Assembly: GCF_002803605.1 (NCBI RefSeq)
Contig: NZ_PHRG01000012.1
Span: 1-64,000 of the forward strand
DNA length: 64,000 bases
From: Acinetobacter pseudolwoffii
GTDB taxonomy: Bacteria; Pseudomonadota; Gammaproteobacteria; Pseudomonadales; Moraxellaceae
Direction: 5' to 3'
The position numbers and the translations under genes were made by a program. The notes beneath the pieces were generated by a model that worked only from the letters and a program-made list of their open reading frames with translations, made no database searches and was not told the origin of the DNA. Positions 27,575 to 37,530 of this stretch are shown here, piece by piece (position 1 is the first letter of the stretch; each line of letters starts with the position of its first letter).

Positions 27575-28486
27575 ATGGATCATTTGCAGAAGTTACAGAT
27601 ATATGTGCGTGTGGTTGAAACCCAAAGCTTTACTCACACTGCTGAGACATTGGGTGTGCATCGTCCACTGATTTCCAAAGCCATCAAACAGCTTGAACAT
27701 GAATTGGGGGTGAGATTACTCAATAGAACCACCCGTAAAGTCAGCATGACTTTAGAAGGTGAAGCTTTCTATCACAAAGCATTGCAACTCCTTAAAGACT
27801 TCGATGCTATTTTTAATAGCTTTCAGCCAAATCTACAGACTCAAAATATATCGGGTAAACTGCGCATCAACGTACCCATCACCATTGCCAAAGCCATTCT
27901 GATTCCTCATTTGGCAGAGTTTAAACAACAATATCCAAATATCGAGTTGATTCTAGAATCCTCTGATTCCTTAGTGGATCTCATTGATCAAGGTGTCGAT
28001 TTTGCAATTCGACTCGGCTACTTAGATGACTCAACCCTCATTGCAAAATCACTTGGACAAGTTGAAATGATCACTTGTGCTGCCCCTTCTTATTTAAAAA
28101 AATATGGCACACCGCATACCTTAGATGATCTAAAACACCATCAAGCCATCAATTATTTTAGCGGTAAACAACGTAAGGTTATGAATTGGCAATTTATTGT
28201 GAATCAGAAACTTGAAGAATATAAATTGGATTCAAGTATTTTAGTCAATGATTCAGAATCATTTTTAAGCGCAGCCTTACATGGTTTGGGCTTAATTCAA
28301 GGGGTTCGTCATGCAATACAGCCGTATCTCGAGAATGGCCAACTCATTGAAGTGTTATCAACTTATCAAAATATGCCTAAACCTATTTCTTTGCTCTACA
28401 CTCACCGTGAACATTTACCTGCACGTATGCAAGTCTTTATAGATTGGATTGAAAGGATATTTGCAAGAGATTGTGATAAAAAATAG
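27575..28486 (+). CDS. LysR-family transcriptional regulator
   Basis: 303 residues. The winged-helix DNA-binding domain covers residues 1-60 (LQIYVRVVETQSFTHTAETLGVHRPLISKAIKQLE), and a LysR substrate domain of the type seen in DsdC/CrgA-like regulators follows (ISGKLRINVPITIAKAILIP). It stands 87 bases before the quinone-oxidoreductase-like gene on the same strand, which is probably its target. That non-divergent arrangement is less usual for LysR genes. The effector is not predictable. Confidence 0.9.
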   Translation: MDHLQKLQIYVRVVETQSFTHTAETLGVHRPLISKAIKQLEHELGVRLLNRTTRKVSMTLEGEAFYHKALQLLKDFDAIFNSFQPNLQTQNISGKLRINVPITIAKAILIPHLAEFKQQYPNIELILESSDSLVDLIDQGVDFAIRLGYLDDSTLIAKSLGQVEMITCAAPSYLKKYGTPHTLDDLKHHQAINYFSGKQRKVMNWQFIVNQKLEEYKLDSSILVNDSESFLSAALHGLGLIQGVRHAIQPYLENGQLIEVLSTYQNMPKPISLLYTHREHLPARMQVFIDWIERIFARDCDKK

Positions 28487-28572
28487 AACCAATCTATAAA
28501 TAGATTGTTTATTTATCTGATCTGTTTGAACCACTATGCTAATTCCATCTGTTAAACATATGGAAAAGAAAC

Positions 28573-29565
28573 ATGTCTAAAACTGTGGTGATGCGTGCTA
28601 TCGGTGGTGCTGAGGTCCTACAAATTGAAGATCTAGAAATTCCTGCTCCCAAAGCACGTGAAGTACAAATGGCAGTCCATGCGATCGGCTTAAATCGGGC
28701 TGAAATCATGTACCGTACCGGTAATTATGTGATTGAACCCACTTTTCCTTCTGTACTTGGCTATGAAGCCGCAGGTATCGTTACAGCGATTGGCGAAGGT
28801 GTTTCAGAGTTTAGTATTGGCGATGCAGTGAGTGTCATTCCATCTTTTGGTTTTGATGAATATGGTACATACGCAGAACTCATCAATCTGCCAGTCCATG
28901 CTGTTGTAAAACATCCTAAAGATTTGACATTCCAACAAGCGGCTGCAAGCTGGATGATGTTTGTGACGGCTTATGGTGCATTAGTACATTTTGGCAACTT
29001 ACAGAAAGACCAATATGTTGTTATTGGTGCTGCATCTAGCAGTGTTGGCGTGGCAGCAATTCAAATTGCTAATATGTTAGGCGCTACCCCAATCGCATTA
29101 ACTCGTACTAGTGCTAAAAAGCAGCAACTGATAGATCTAGGGGCTAAATATGTGATCGCTACTGAGGAGCAAGATTTAGTAAATGAATTGAATCGTATTA
29201 CCAATCACCAGGGGGTAAATATGGTGTTTGATCCTGTAGGTGGTCCAGCTGTAGGTAAAATCATGCAAGCTATGGCTAAACAAGGCACATTCTTCCAATA
29301 TGGTGCGCTTGATACACGTGATATCCAAATGAGTGTTATGGATGTTTTAGGCAAACATTTAACATTACGTGGTTATGAGCTCTTTGAAATTACCACTGAT
29401 TCCAATGCGCTAGAACAGGCAAAACAATTTGTTTATCGTGGTTTGGAGTCAGGTCAGTTATCACCTTTAATTGACCAAGTCTTTAATTTTGAGAATATCC
29501 AAGAAGCTCATAAATACATGGAAACAAATGCCCAAATCGGCAAGATCGTAGTTAACGTTCAGTAA
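28573..29565 (+). CDS. zinc-independent medium-chain dehydrogenase (quinone-oxidoreductase-like)
   Basis: 330 residues of the MDR superfamily. There is a GroES-like N-terminal domain (VLGYEAAGIVTAIGEGVSEF, GDAVSVIPSFGF) and a Rossmann domain (VVIGAASSSVGVAAIQIANMLGA). The Cys ligands of structural and catalytic zinc are lacking, which places it with NADPH quinone/enone reductases rather than alcohol dehydrogenases. It probably reduces a reactive carbonyl or quinone. It follows the LysR gene and ends before a strong terminator. Confidence 0.87.
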   Translation: MSKTVVMRAIGGAEVLQIEDLEIPAPKAREVQMAVHAIGLNRAEIMYRTGNYVIEPTFPSVLGYEAAGIVTAIGEGVSEFSIGDAVSVIPSFGFDEYGTYAELINLPVHAVVKHPKDLTFQQAAASWMMFVTAYGALVHFGNLQKDQYVVIGAASSSVGVAAIQIANMLGATPIALTRTSAKKQQLIDLGAKYVIATEEQDLVNELNRITNHQGVNMVFDPVGGPAVGKIMQAMAKQGTFFQYGALDTRDIQMSVMDVLGKHLTLRGYELFEITTDSNALEQAKQFVYRGLESGQLSPLIDQVFNFENIQEAHKYMETNAQIGKIVVNVQ

Positions 29566-29570
29566 TTTAG

Positions 29571-29602
29571 ATGCCCTATACTGCCATCTATAGGGCATTT
29601 TA
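29571..29602 (+). terminator. rho-independent terminator after the oxidoreductase gene
   Basis: ATGCCCTATA (29571-29580) pairs perfectly with TATAGGGCAT (29589-29598) and runs into TTTTAG. It ends the LysR-oxidoreductase unit. Confidence 0.85.
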
Positions 29603-29661
29603 GTTCCAATACAATATTTTTGGTTAGCCGAGTTTCATCATAGATCTGACCACACTCGATG

Positions 29662-29718
29662 CCGTGATCGGGTTATTTAATGCTGTTTTACTAGAGCATT
29701 AAATAACTCAAATCACGG
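29662..29718. repeat. 22-bp imperfect inverted repeat beside the integrase gene
   Basis: The left arm CCGTGATCGGGTTATTTAATGCT (29662-29684) pairs with the right arm AGCATTAAATAACTCAAATCACGG (29695-29718) around a ten-base loop, with few mismatches. It is not followed by a T-run. It lies in the otherwise gene-free 330 bases between the oxidoreductase terminator and the integrase stop, where an island border would be expected. It may be an att-linked or protein-binding structure. Confidence 0.55.
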
Positions 29719-29933
29719 ATAATTAGTTTCAGCGGGCATTTACTTTACTAGTTTTCTGTCAATAGATCATGGTTAATATATTAAAAAACTAAGGCTCTTA
29801 TAAATCGTATAAAATAAATAATACAGAATATAAGTAGTTTACTTTACAATATTTCAGTCTTAATAATGCTTGAATCTAATTTTATATATTTACTAATATA
29901 TTCTAATTAAAACTTGGATTTCATAACCATTAA

Positions 29934-31136
29934 CTATACAGTACAACTATCAATAAAATCTCCCCACCATTGCATCATTTCCACGCGCTGATTGAAATAT
30001 TCTGCATGATTATAACTTGCACGGGTTTTATTTTTATCAGTATGAGATAGCTGTGCTTCAATCCAATTTGATTGAAATAAACCAGATTCATTTAATATGG
30101 TACTAAATGTTGAGCGTAAACCATGAGATGATAGTTCATTTTTAGTATATCCCATTTTTCTAATAATCAAGTTCAGGGTGTTAAAATGAATAGGTTTATG
30201 ATTATTACGGGGGCTAGAAAATACATATTTTTCGCCATGAGACCAAGCGAGTGCTGATTTCACAACTTCAAGTGCTTGATCAGATAGTGGAACTAAAAAT
30301 TCAGGAATATCATGACCTAAAATAACTTTTCTTCTATATTGTTTAATATGTAAGGCCGGTATTTTCCATATTCTTTTATCCAGATCGAAGTGATGTGGTT
30401 CAGAAAGCAGTAATTCTCCACCACGTACGCCTGTATATAACTTAAATAATAGGGCTTTTTTAATGATAGGATCTGTATTAATCTGATTCAATCTAGCTAA
30501 GAAATTAGATAGTTCATCTGAGTTCAAATGAGGATAATTTTTCTTAATCTTATTATTAACTAATATTTTATGAAGCCCATTTGCAATATTATATTCACAA
30601 TACCCCATTGCTACAGCATAATCATAAATCTGATTTAAATAACTGTAAGCTTTCTTTACAGGTTCTTTTACATTTCTAGATTCTATATTTTTAATAACCT
30701 TAACCAGATCATATCTTTTAACTTCAATAAATGGCGTTAGTCCAATATTTGGATAAATATCCTGATCTAAACATTTTTTTGCAAGCTGAATTACACCGCA
30801 TCGTGGTTCATCTTCAAAGGAATTTTTAATTTTAAATTCTAACCACTCTTCACAAATATCCTGAAAAGTTTTGATGTCTTTTTTATGCAGCAGTTTATTT
30901 TGATAATCATTAAATTTATATTCATCCCGGACTGATCTGGCCTCTTTCAAGGACATTACAGGATATTCGCCCAACTTCATGCGAGGACGTTTATTTGTCC
31001 CTACAAGTGAATAGCGGTAACTCCAAGATTTACGTCCATTTGGTTCTATCTTTAAACTTAAGCCGTCATCATCTGCCAGAAAATAGATTTTTTCCTTTGG
31101 TTTAGCTTGACGTACCTTAATTTCAGTAAGACTCAT
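29934..31136 (-). CDS. tyrosine recombinase (P4-type integrase)
   Basis: 400 residues. The N-terminal DUF4102-like arm-binding domain (LTEIKVRQAKPKEKIYFLADDDGLSLKI) is followed by a SAM-like core domain and a catalytic domain. Catalytic residues seen are Arg in LYTGVRGGELL, His-x-x-Arg in SSHGLRSTFS, the second His in LSHTDKNKTR and the nucleophile Tyr in ASYNHAEYF. Such integrases move genomic islands into tRNA or other genes, but no tRNA was found here. It probably marks the left end of the accessory catabolic segment that continues to about 47.9 kb. A palindrome covers its promoter. Confidence 0.93.
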   Translation of the reverse strand: MSLTEIKVRQAKPKEKIYFLADDDGLSLKIEPNGRKSWSYRYSLVGTNKRPRMKLGEYPVMSLKEARSVRDEYKFNDYQNKLLHKKDIKTFQDICEEWLEFKIKNSFEDEPRCGVIQLAKKCLDQDIYPNIGLTPFIEVKRYDLVKVIKNIESRNVKEPVKKAYSYLNQIYDYAVAMGYCEYNIANGLHKILVNNKIKKNYPHLNSDELSNFLARLNQINTDPIIKKALLFKLYTGVRGGELLLSEPHHFDLDKRIWKIPALHIKQYRRKVILGHDIPEFLVPLSDQALEVVKSALAWSHGEKYVFSSPRNNHKPIHFNTLNLIIRKMGYTKNELSSHGLRSTFSTILNESGLFQSNWIEAQLSHTDKNKTRASYNHAEYFNQRVEMMQWWGDFIDSCTV

Positions 31137-31200
31137 GAATTTTTAACCTAACCACAAATGGCACTGCTCAATTCAATTATAGCAAATTTAAGCGATATTC

Positions 31201-31227
31201 ATATGATGCGTATCATACGCATCATAT
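31201..31227. promoter_or_regulatory. 27-base palindrome upstream of the integrase
   Basis: Arms ATATGATGCGTAT (31201-31213) and ATACGCATCATAT (31215-31227) are perfectly complementary around a single C. It lies 65-91 bases before the integrase start, a typical operator position for a dimeric repressor or an excisionase/integrase control protein. The symmetry is seen; the ligand is unknown. Confidence 0.65.
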
Positions 31228-31318
31228 AATTTTATAAGTAATTGTTAAATATGAGTTATATTTAGAGTAACGGTTTTTTAGTAACCATTTAATTAACCAT
31301 AGATTTCACAAGTTAAAT

Positions 31319-31350
31319 AAAAAACCGGCTTTAAGCCGGTTTTTTATTTT
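31319..31350. terminator. terminator behind the katG remnant
   Basis: AAACCGGCTTTAAGCCGGTTTTTTATTTT: an AACCGGCTT/AAGCCGGTT stem with T-runs on both strands. It lies directly behind the old katG stop at 31362 and in front of the integrase promoter. Confidence 0.8.
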
Positions 31351-31361
31351 ACATGTTCAGA

Positions 31362-32237
<876 letters not shown>

Positions 32238-33581
32238 TTAAAAATCATAAATTGCCGTGAAATTCAGTCGATTATCTATACCCTTTTTATCATTAAATGT
32301 TTTACGTTCACCATACATATACTCCAGACCAAAATTCACCGGTTTCACTGGATTGTAGAATAAGTTAATCCAGCCTTCTTTTAGCTCGGAATTTTGGGTT
32401 TCATCATTACGTACCAGCTGTGCAAAGCTATTATTATCATCTGCCTTCATATAGCCAAAACCTAATGTTGAGCGGATTTTAGACGTAATTTTTTGGGTTA
32501 AACCGACACTAATGGCATCGAACTGATTAGCACGCATTTTATTATTGTCATCAAACACATATGCCATATTAGACCAAAGCAAGTTTTTGGTGTCCCCTTT
32601 AATATGATTGTAGTCGAAGCGAACCAAGGTATTTTCCGCAGCTTGATATTTTCCGCCTAATGCTACACCCCAGGCCAGGAAATCATCATTGCCTTCATGA
32701 TTGGTCGCTTTTTGAGTCACAAAAGCACGTCCAGAAAGCGCTGAACCATTATCAAATTTATAATTCACGCGTCCGGTTGCTGATGGCAGTTTTAATTTCG
32801 CATCGGGGTCAGTTGTAAAATTCTGCGTACCTGTACGTGTCACCGTTTCAGCTTTCGAATCTTCCAAGCTAAAGGCCAAATTCAGATGTGGATTCACAGG
32901 GACCGAATATTTGATTTGCGGTACACGGGTTAATGACCCACCGACAGAAAGTGATGCATCTACTGTTTCAGGGAAATATTCCACAGCGTTAAAGTTAGAC
33001 CATGTTTGACCCAAAAGCCACTGATCATACGTCATATAGGCATGACGAATACGGAAGGTATCGCGCCCAGCTCCGCCAAAAAAGTCCATTTCCACTTTAC
33101 CTCCAATAGCATGCTCGCCAAGTTGAGGGGTTTTAAAATTAAAGCCGAAACGTGTGGCATTTAAGGTGCTTTGAAATTTATCCGAGTTTTTATGTTCATC
33201 AGGTGTTCCTTCCAGCGGTACAGCACTGATTAAGTTATACATCGTATTCGGACCTTTCATTTGATAGCTCATGTCCGCGCGCACATTGCCGTAGAGCTCA
33301 AATTCAGCACCGCCCTTTGTCGTATGCTGTAAAACGGGTGCTGAAGATTTTTTTGGTGCAGCACTTTCAACCAATGCAGGCGCAGCTGCCATTTTTTGTT
33401 CATTGAACTTTTGATCATTGGCTTTTTGCTGTTGTTGCACCAATTCCTGCAGAGCTTGAACCTGCTGCTGCAATTGTGCAACTTGCTGCTCCAGACTCAC
33501 GTTAGCATGAGCCAATGAGGTGAAAACCAATATGGATAAAGTCAAAGTGCTTTTAGCAAAAAGCTGTACATTTTTTTTCAT
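32238..33581 (-). CDS. DcaP-like trimeric outer-membrane porin
   Basis: 447 residues from ATG 33581, which has AAAGGGA before it and begins a clear signal peptide (MKKNVQLFAKSTLTLSILVF, cleavage near AHA). A Gln-rich coiled coil (LEQQVAQLQQQVQALQELVQ) follows, as in DcaP, then a beta-barrel from about residue 110 ending with aromatic Phe (TAIYDF). DcaP porins pass dicarboxylic and other organic acids. Placed directly behind aliA it probably admits cyclohexanecarboxylate or related acids. It may be the last gene of the aliA operon or have its own promoter; 150 bases separate them. Confidence 0.88.
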   Translation of the reverse strand: MKKNVQLFAKSTLTLSILVFTSLAHANVSLEQQVAQLQQQVQALQELVQQQQKANDQKFNEQKMAAAPALVESAAPKKSSAPVLQHTTKGGAEFELYGNVRADMSYQMKGPNTMYNLISAVPLEGTPDEHKNSDKFQSTLNATRFGFNFKTPQLGEHAIGGKVEMDFFGGAGRDTFRIRHAYMTYDQWLLGQTWSNFNAVEYFPETVDASLSVGGSLTRVPQIKYSVPVNPHLNLAFSLEDSKAETVTRTGTQNFTTDPDAKLKLPSATGRVNYKFDNGSALSGRAFVTQKATNHEGNDDFLAWGVALGGKYQAAENTLVRFDYNHIKGDTKNLLWSNMAYVFDDNNKMRANQFDAISVGLTQKITSKIRSTLGFGYMKADDNNSFAQLVRNDETQNSELKEGWINLFYNPVKPVNFGLEYMYGERKTFNDKKGIDNRLNFTAIYDF

Positions 33582-33733
33582 GGTAGAAATCCCTTTATTC
33601 CCCAAATGTTTAATTCTGGATACACACAATTTTTTCAGGTCAAACAAAGCCATTGATAAATATAAAAATGATATTTATCGAATAGACTTGTTTGGATTTT
33701 GCTGAATGAAATACGTCTATGTATTTGTTAATT

Positions 33734-35365
33734 CTATAATAATTCACGGATTTTGAATTTTTGGATTTTCCCCGATGGGGTCATCGGAATTTCTTCCCAG
33801 ACCTCTAAACGCTCTGGAATATACTGGATTGCCAGATTATGGGATTTCAGGAAATCGATCAGATCCTTTAATACCATGTGCGGTGCACCTTCTTTCAGCT
33901 TCACAATGGCACAGGCTTTTTCACCCAGCCGTTCATCTGCATACGGAATTAATGCCACGGTCGCTACATCTGGATGCAGGTAGATCAACGATTCAACTTC
34001 GGCCACCGGAATATTTTCACCACCGCGAATAATTACATCTTTTTTACGTCCGGCAATGCGGATATAACCCTGCTCGTCCAGGTAGGCAATATCACCGGTA
34101 TCAAACCAGTCATCTTCACTGGTTTCATTTAAATGCGGGCGTTTCAGATAGCCACCAAAATTCGAACAACTCCGGATCATTAGTGTGCCTGATTGATGCG
34201 GTGCTAATTCCTCGCCATCATCCCCCACCACTTTGACTTCAACACCTGGAAGTGGAAGTCCGTCCGTATTAAATGAACGCTCATCATCATCTTCAGGGCG
34301 AGTGGTCGTGACAGCGCCACACTCGGTCATTCCCCAAGCTGAAATGACTTTAACGCCCATGTTTTGACGTGCTTTTTGAACCAGCGTGCTTGGAATTGGC
34401 GCACCCGCACATAGGAATAATTTCAAGCTATCTAAAGATTGCTGGGTATCTAATACCGCTTCAGATAAATCATTTAAAAATGGTGTAGAGGCCATCGTAA
34501 ATGTAACTTCATGCTTATGAATCAAATCGATGGCAGTATTTACATCCCAAACATCTTGTAACACCGCTTTTGCTTTTAACAGTACGGGCATAATTAAGCC
34601 GTACATAAAGCCGGTTTGGTGCGCCATTGGCGAACCCATAAAAATCACATCGTCTTTGCTTAAATGTAAACGCTTGGCATACGGTACAATATTGGAAAAT
34701 AAGGTGTTTGCTGTATGCATTACCCCTTTAGGTTCGCCTGTAGTACCTGAGGTAAACACAAGTTGAGCAATATCGTCAGCAGTGATGGTGACATCATTCA
34801 GGGTATTTAAGATTTGCGGGTCATTATCTAGACCGTGATTTAATAATAATTTTTCAAAACTATTCTCACCCTCTCCACCCACTACAACGACGTGCTCTAG
34901 GCTTTCAATATTTTTATGTAATTGATAGGCGAGTTTTTCATGGTCAAACTTACGAAAGACTTTAGGTACGATGAGCACCTTACTTTCAGTATGTTTCAAC
35001 ATAAATGAAAGCTCACGCTCTCTAAAAATTGGCATTAACGGATTAAGTACAGCACCTATACGACGACAAGCGATATACAATAAAGTGAACTCCCACCAAT
35101 TGGGTAATTGGCAAGATACGATATCTTTTTTTTGAACACCTAAACGCTTCAAACCTAATGAAATTTTATTAGCAGTATGGAGCATTTCCCGATAAGTAAA
35201 GCTTTTTTCAGATTGATCTTCTATTTTATAACTGACCAAAGCAACTTTATCCGGGTATTGATATACTGCTTCATTCAATGAATCAAGTATCGTTTTATTT
35301 AACCAATACCCTTCTTGTAACATTTTTTCCCTGCGTGGGGGTAAAAGAACCGCATCGAAATCCAT
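33734..35365 (-). CDS. aliA: cyclohexanecarboxylate-CoA ligase (acyl-CoA synthetase)
   Basis: 543 residues of the ANL adenylating family. Motifs: LVFTSGTTGEPKGVMHT for ATP, WGMTECGAVTTT, DWFDTGDIAYLDEQGYIRIAGRKKD and the C-terminal Lys in TPSGKIQKFKIREL. It activates a carboxylic acid to its CoA ester in the cytoplasm, the first step of catabolism. The family alone does not give the substrate; the gene order badH-badI-aliB-aliA, the same as in Rhodopseudomonas palustris as I recall it, points to cyclohexanecarboxylate. About 150 bases lie between it and aliB. Confidence 0.85.
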   Translation of the reverse strand: MDFDAVLLPPRREKMLQEGYWLNKTILDSLNEAVYQYPDKVALVSYKIEDQSEKSFTYREMLHTANKISLGLKRLGVQKKDIVSCQLPNWWEFTLLYIACRRIGAVLNPLMPIFRERELSFMLKHTESKVLIVPKVFRKFDHEKLAYQLHKNIESLEHVVVVGGEGENSFEKLLLNHGLDNDPQILNTLNDVTITADDIAQLVFTSGTTGEPKGVMHTANTLFSNIVPYAKRLHLSKDDVIFMGSPMAHQTGFMYGLIMPVLLKAKAVLQDVWDVNTAIDLIHKHEVTFTMASTPFLNDLSEAVLDTQQSLDSLKLFLCAGAPIPSTLVQKARQNMGVKVISAWGMTECGAVTTTRPEDDDERSFNTDGLPLPGVEVKVVGDDGEELAPHQSGTLMIRSCSNFGGYLKRPHLNETSEDDWFDTGDIAYLDEQGYIRIAGRKKDVIIRGGENIPVAEVESLIYLHPDVATVALIPYADERLGEKACAIVKLKEGAPHMVLKDLIDFLKSHNLAIQYIPERLEVWEEIPMTPSGKIQKFKIRELL

Positions 35366-35516
35366 TCCATAACTCCAATTTATAATTATCCGATTGTTTT
35401 ATTTCAAATCACAATATCGACATTGGCCACCAAATCTTAGGTAGAGCTTTGCTATATTGCTCAAATAAACATTTGAGCAATTAGAAATGGGACTTTACAT
35501 AATTTAGTGGCTCTTA

Positions 35517-36674
35517 TTAGGCTGGGACTGCTTTTCGGCCTGCTTTTTTACGCGCAATAATAGTTTTCATAATTTGTGCGGTACCATCACCAATCTGGAA
35601 GCCGAGCACATCGCGCATACGCTGTTCCATCACACCTCGATCATAACCGGCATGACCAAAGGTCAGTAAGCATTGGTGAATCACATCATAAGCCAATTTT
35701 GGCCCCCACCATTTACACATTCCGGCTTCGGAGGTGTGCGGGAGATGATTGTCTTTTAACCATAAGGTTTGCAGGCACAATAATCGTGCTGCTTCCACTT
35801 GAGTTTCATACTCGGCCAATGGATGCGAAACCCCTTGAAAGGCGGTTAAGGGCTGACCAAAAGCTTCACGTTGTGCCGCATATTCCCAGGCTTCATCCAG
35901 GCTGACACGGGCAACCGCCAGAACCTGTAACCCAATTAGAGCACGTGAAAAGTCAAAGCCTTGCATGACTTGCACGAAACCCTTGTTTTCATCACCTAGA
36001 CGATGATTGACTGGTACACGCACATTATCAAAGAAAATCGAACCGCGACCAATCGCACGCTGACCATGACAATCAAAACGTGTGGTCGTGATTCCCGGCA
36101 AATCCATCGGAACCAAGAGCGCCGTTACGCCATGTGCAGCATCTTCAATTGATCCGGTACGGCCAAACACCACCGAAGCATCGGCCTGATCGGCAGCGGA
36201 AATAGAAGTTTTTTCGCCATTTAAAACATACTCATCGCCGTCACGTTCGATTTTTAAACGCAAGTTGGCAGCATCTGAACCGCCACGCGGCTCAGTTAAT
36301 GCGATCGAAAAGATCGCTTCACCCGCCGTCAATTTTTTCAGCCACGACTCAACCACTTCAGGTTGACCATGTTCCGCCAGAATCTGACCATTCAGGGAAG
36401 CCAGTAAGTTGATATAGGAGAAACTTAAATCGGCTTTGGCCACGGCTTCATGAATAATCCCCGCAGCCAGACGCCCCATCCCTTGACCGCCGTACTGTTC
36501 AGGCAATTCTGGTGCAATAAATCCCATTTCACCCATTTTTTTAACCAGGTCACGATCAAATACTCGACTCTGATCACGCTCTAAAAAACCGGGTGCAATA
36601 AATTTTTGGGCAAATTTTTCAGCCGTTTCAGCTAAGAATTCTAAATCTTCGGTGATATAAGGATTTTTACTCAT
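35517..36674 (-). CDS. aliB: cyclohexanecarboxyl-CoA dehydrogenase (acyl-CoA dehydrogenase family)
   Basis: 385 residues of the acyl-CoA dehydrogenase family with FAD: TEPRGGSDAANLRL, the FAD/ETF regions and the C-terminal catalytic loop. The usual base Glu of YEGTxxI is Asp here (QIGDGTAQIM). An aspartate at this place is reported for alicyclic acyl-CoA dehydrogenases, which fits cyclohexanecarboxyl-CoA to cyclohex-1-enecarboxyl-CoA. Electrons would go to the EtfAB encoded at 42-44 kb. It starts 11 bases after badI. Assignment rests on this residue plus gene order. Confidence 0.85.
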   Translation of the reverse strand: MSKNPYITEDLEFLAETAEKFAQKFIAPGFLERDQSRVFDRDLVKKMGEMGFIAPELPEQYGGQGMGRLAAGIIHEAVAKADLSFSYINLLASLNGQILAEHGQPEVVESWLKKLTAGEAIFSIALTEPRGGSDAANLRLKIERDGDEYVLNGEKTSISAADQADASVVFGRTGSIEDAAHGVTALLVPMDLPGITTTRFDCHGQRAIGRGSIFFDNVRVPVNHRLGDENKGFVQVMQGFDFSRALIGLQVLAVARVSLDEAWEYAAQREAFGQPLTAFQGVSHPLAEYETQVEAARLLCLQTLWLKDNHLPHTSEAGMCKWWGPKLAYDVIHQCLLTFGHAGYDRGVMEQRMRDVLGFQIGDGTAQIMKTIIARKKAGRKAVPA

Positions 36675-36685
36675 GACATAGCTCC

Positions 36686-37468
36686 TTATTTGTAGTACTT
36701 ACGGAATTCAGGTTGGCGTTTTTCTTTAAGCGCATTTACCCCTTCGCGTGATTCTTCTGTATCGTAATACAATTTCAGTGCATACATGCCCATCCCGGCA
36801 ATACCTGCCTGATGCGCGGTATCCATATTGAAGCTACGTTTGGCAATCGCGATGGCAGTCGGACTACGCTGACAGATTTCTTCTGCCCAGGCCTGTACTT
36901 CCGCATCCAGTTGATTGGCCGGCACACATTTATTGGCAAGCCCCATCTCAACTGCTTCCTGGCCAGTATAACGACGGCACATATACCAGATTTCACGGGC
37001 TTTTTTCTCGCCGACAACGCGAGCTAAATATGCTGTGCCATAACCTGGATCCACAGAACCCATTTTAGGACCCACTTGACCGAAAATAGCTTTATCTGAG
37101 CAAATGGTGAGGTCACAAATGGTTGCCAATACATTACCACCACCAATCGCATAACCTTGTACCCGTGCAATCACCGGTTTAGGTACATCACGAATTGCCG
37201 TATGCATTTCTTCCATCGGTAAGCCAATTGTGCCACGACCATCATAATTACCATCATGTGCAGACTGGTCACCGCCGGTACAGAAAGCACGATCACCGGC
37301 ACCCGTCAGTACAATCGCACCGACTTCACGGTCATAGCCTGCCTTGTTTAAGGCTTTGATTAATTCATCACAGGTGGTGCCACGAAAGGCATTCATTTTT
37401 TCTGGGCGGTTGATGGTGATCCAAGCTACACCATTTTTTACTTCATATAAGATATCTTCAAAAATCAT
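36686..37468 (-). CDS. badI: 2-ketocyclohexanecarboxyl-CoA hydrolase
   Basis: 260 residues of the crotonase superfamily, most like MenB/BadI: WITINRPEKMNAFRGTTCDEL, GDRAFCTGGDQSAHDG, QGYAIGGGNVLATICDLTI and KMGSVDPGYGTAYLARVVG. BadI opens the ring of 2-ketocyclohexanecarboxyl-CoA hydrolytically to give pimeloyl-CoA, the key step of the pathway. DHNA-CoA synthase (MenB) is the main alternative, but the neighbours BadH and AliB make ring cleavage much more likely. It follows badH by 60 bases in the same operon. Confidence 0.88.
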   Translation of the reverse strand: MIFEDILYEVKNGVAWITINRPEKMNAFRGTTCDELIKALNKAGYDREVGAIVLTGAGDRAFCTGGDQSAHDGNYDGRGTIGLPMEEMHTAIRDVPKPVIARVQGYAIGGGNVLATICDLTICSDKAIFGQVGPKMGSVDPGYGTAYLARVVGEKKAREIWYMCRRYTGQEAVEMGLANKCVPANQLDAEVQAWAEEICQRSPTAIAIAKRSFNMDTAHQAGIAGMGMYALKLYYDTEESREGVNALKEKRQPEFRKYYK

Positions 37469-37530
37469 TTTTATTACTTCCTGTATTTCTCTATCTGACT
37501 TTTATTTTTAATCACTGTGATCTGGTTTGC

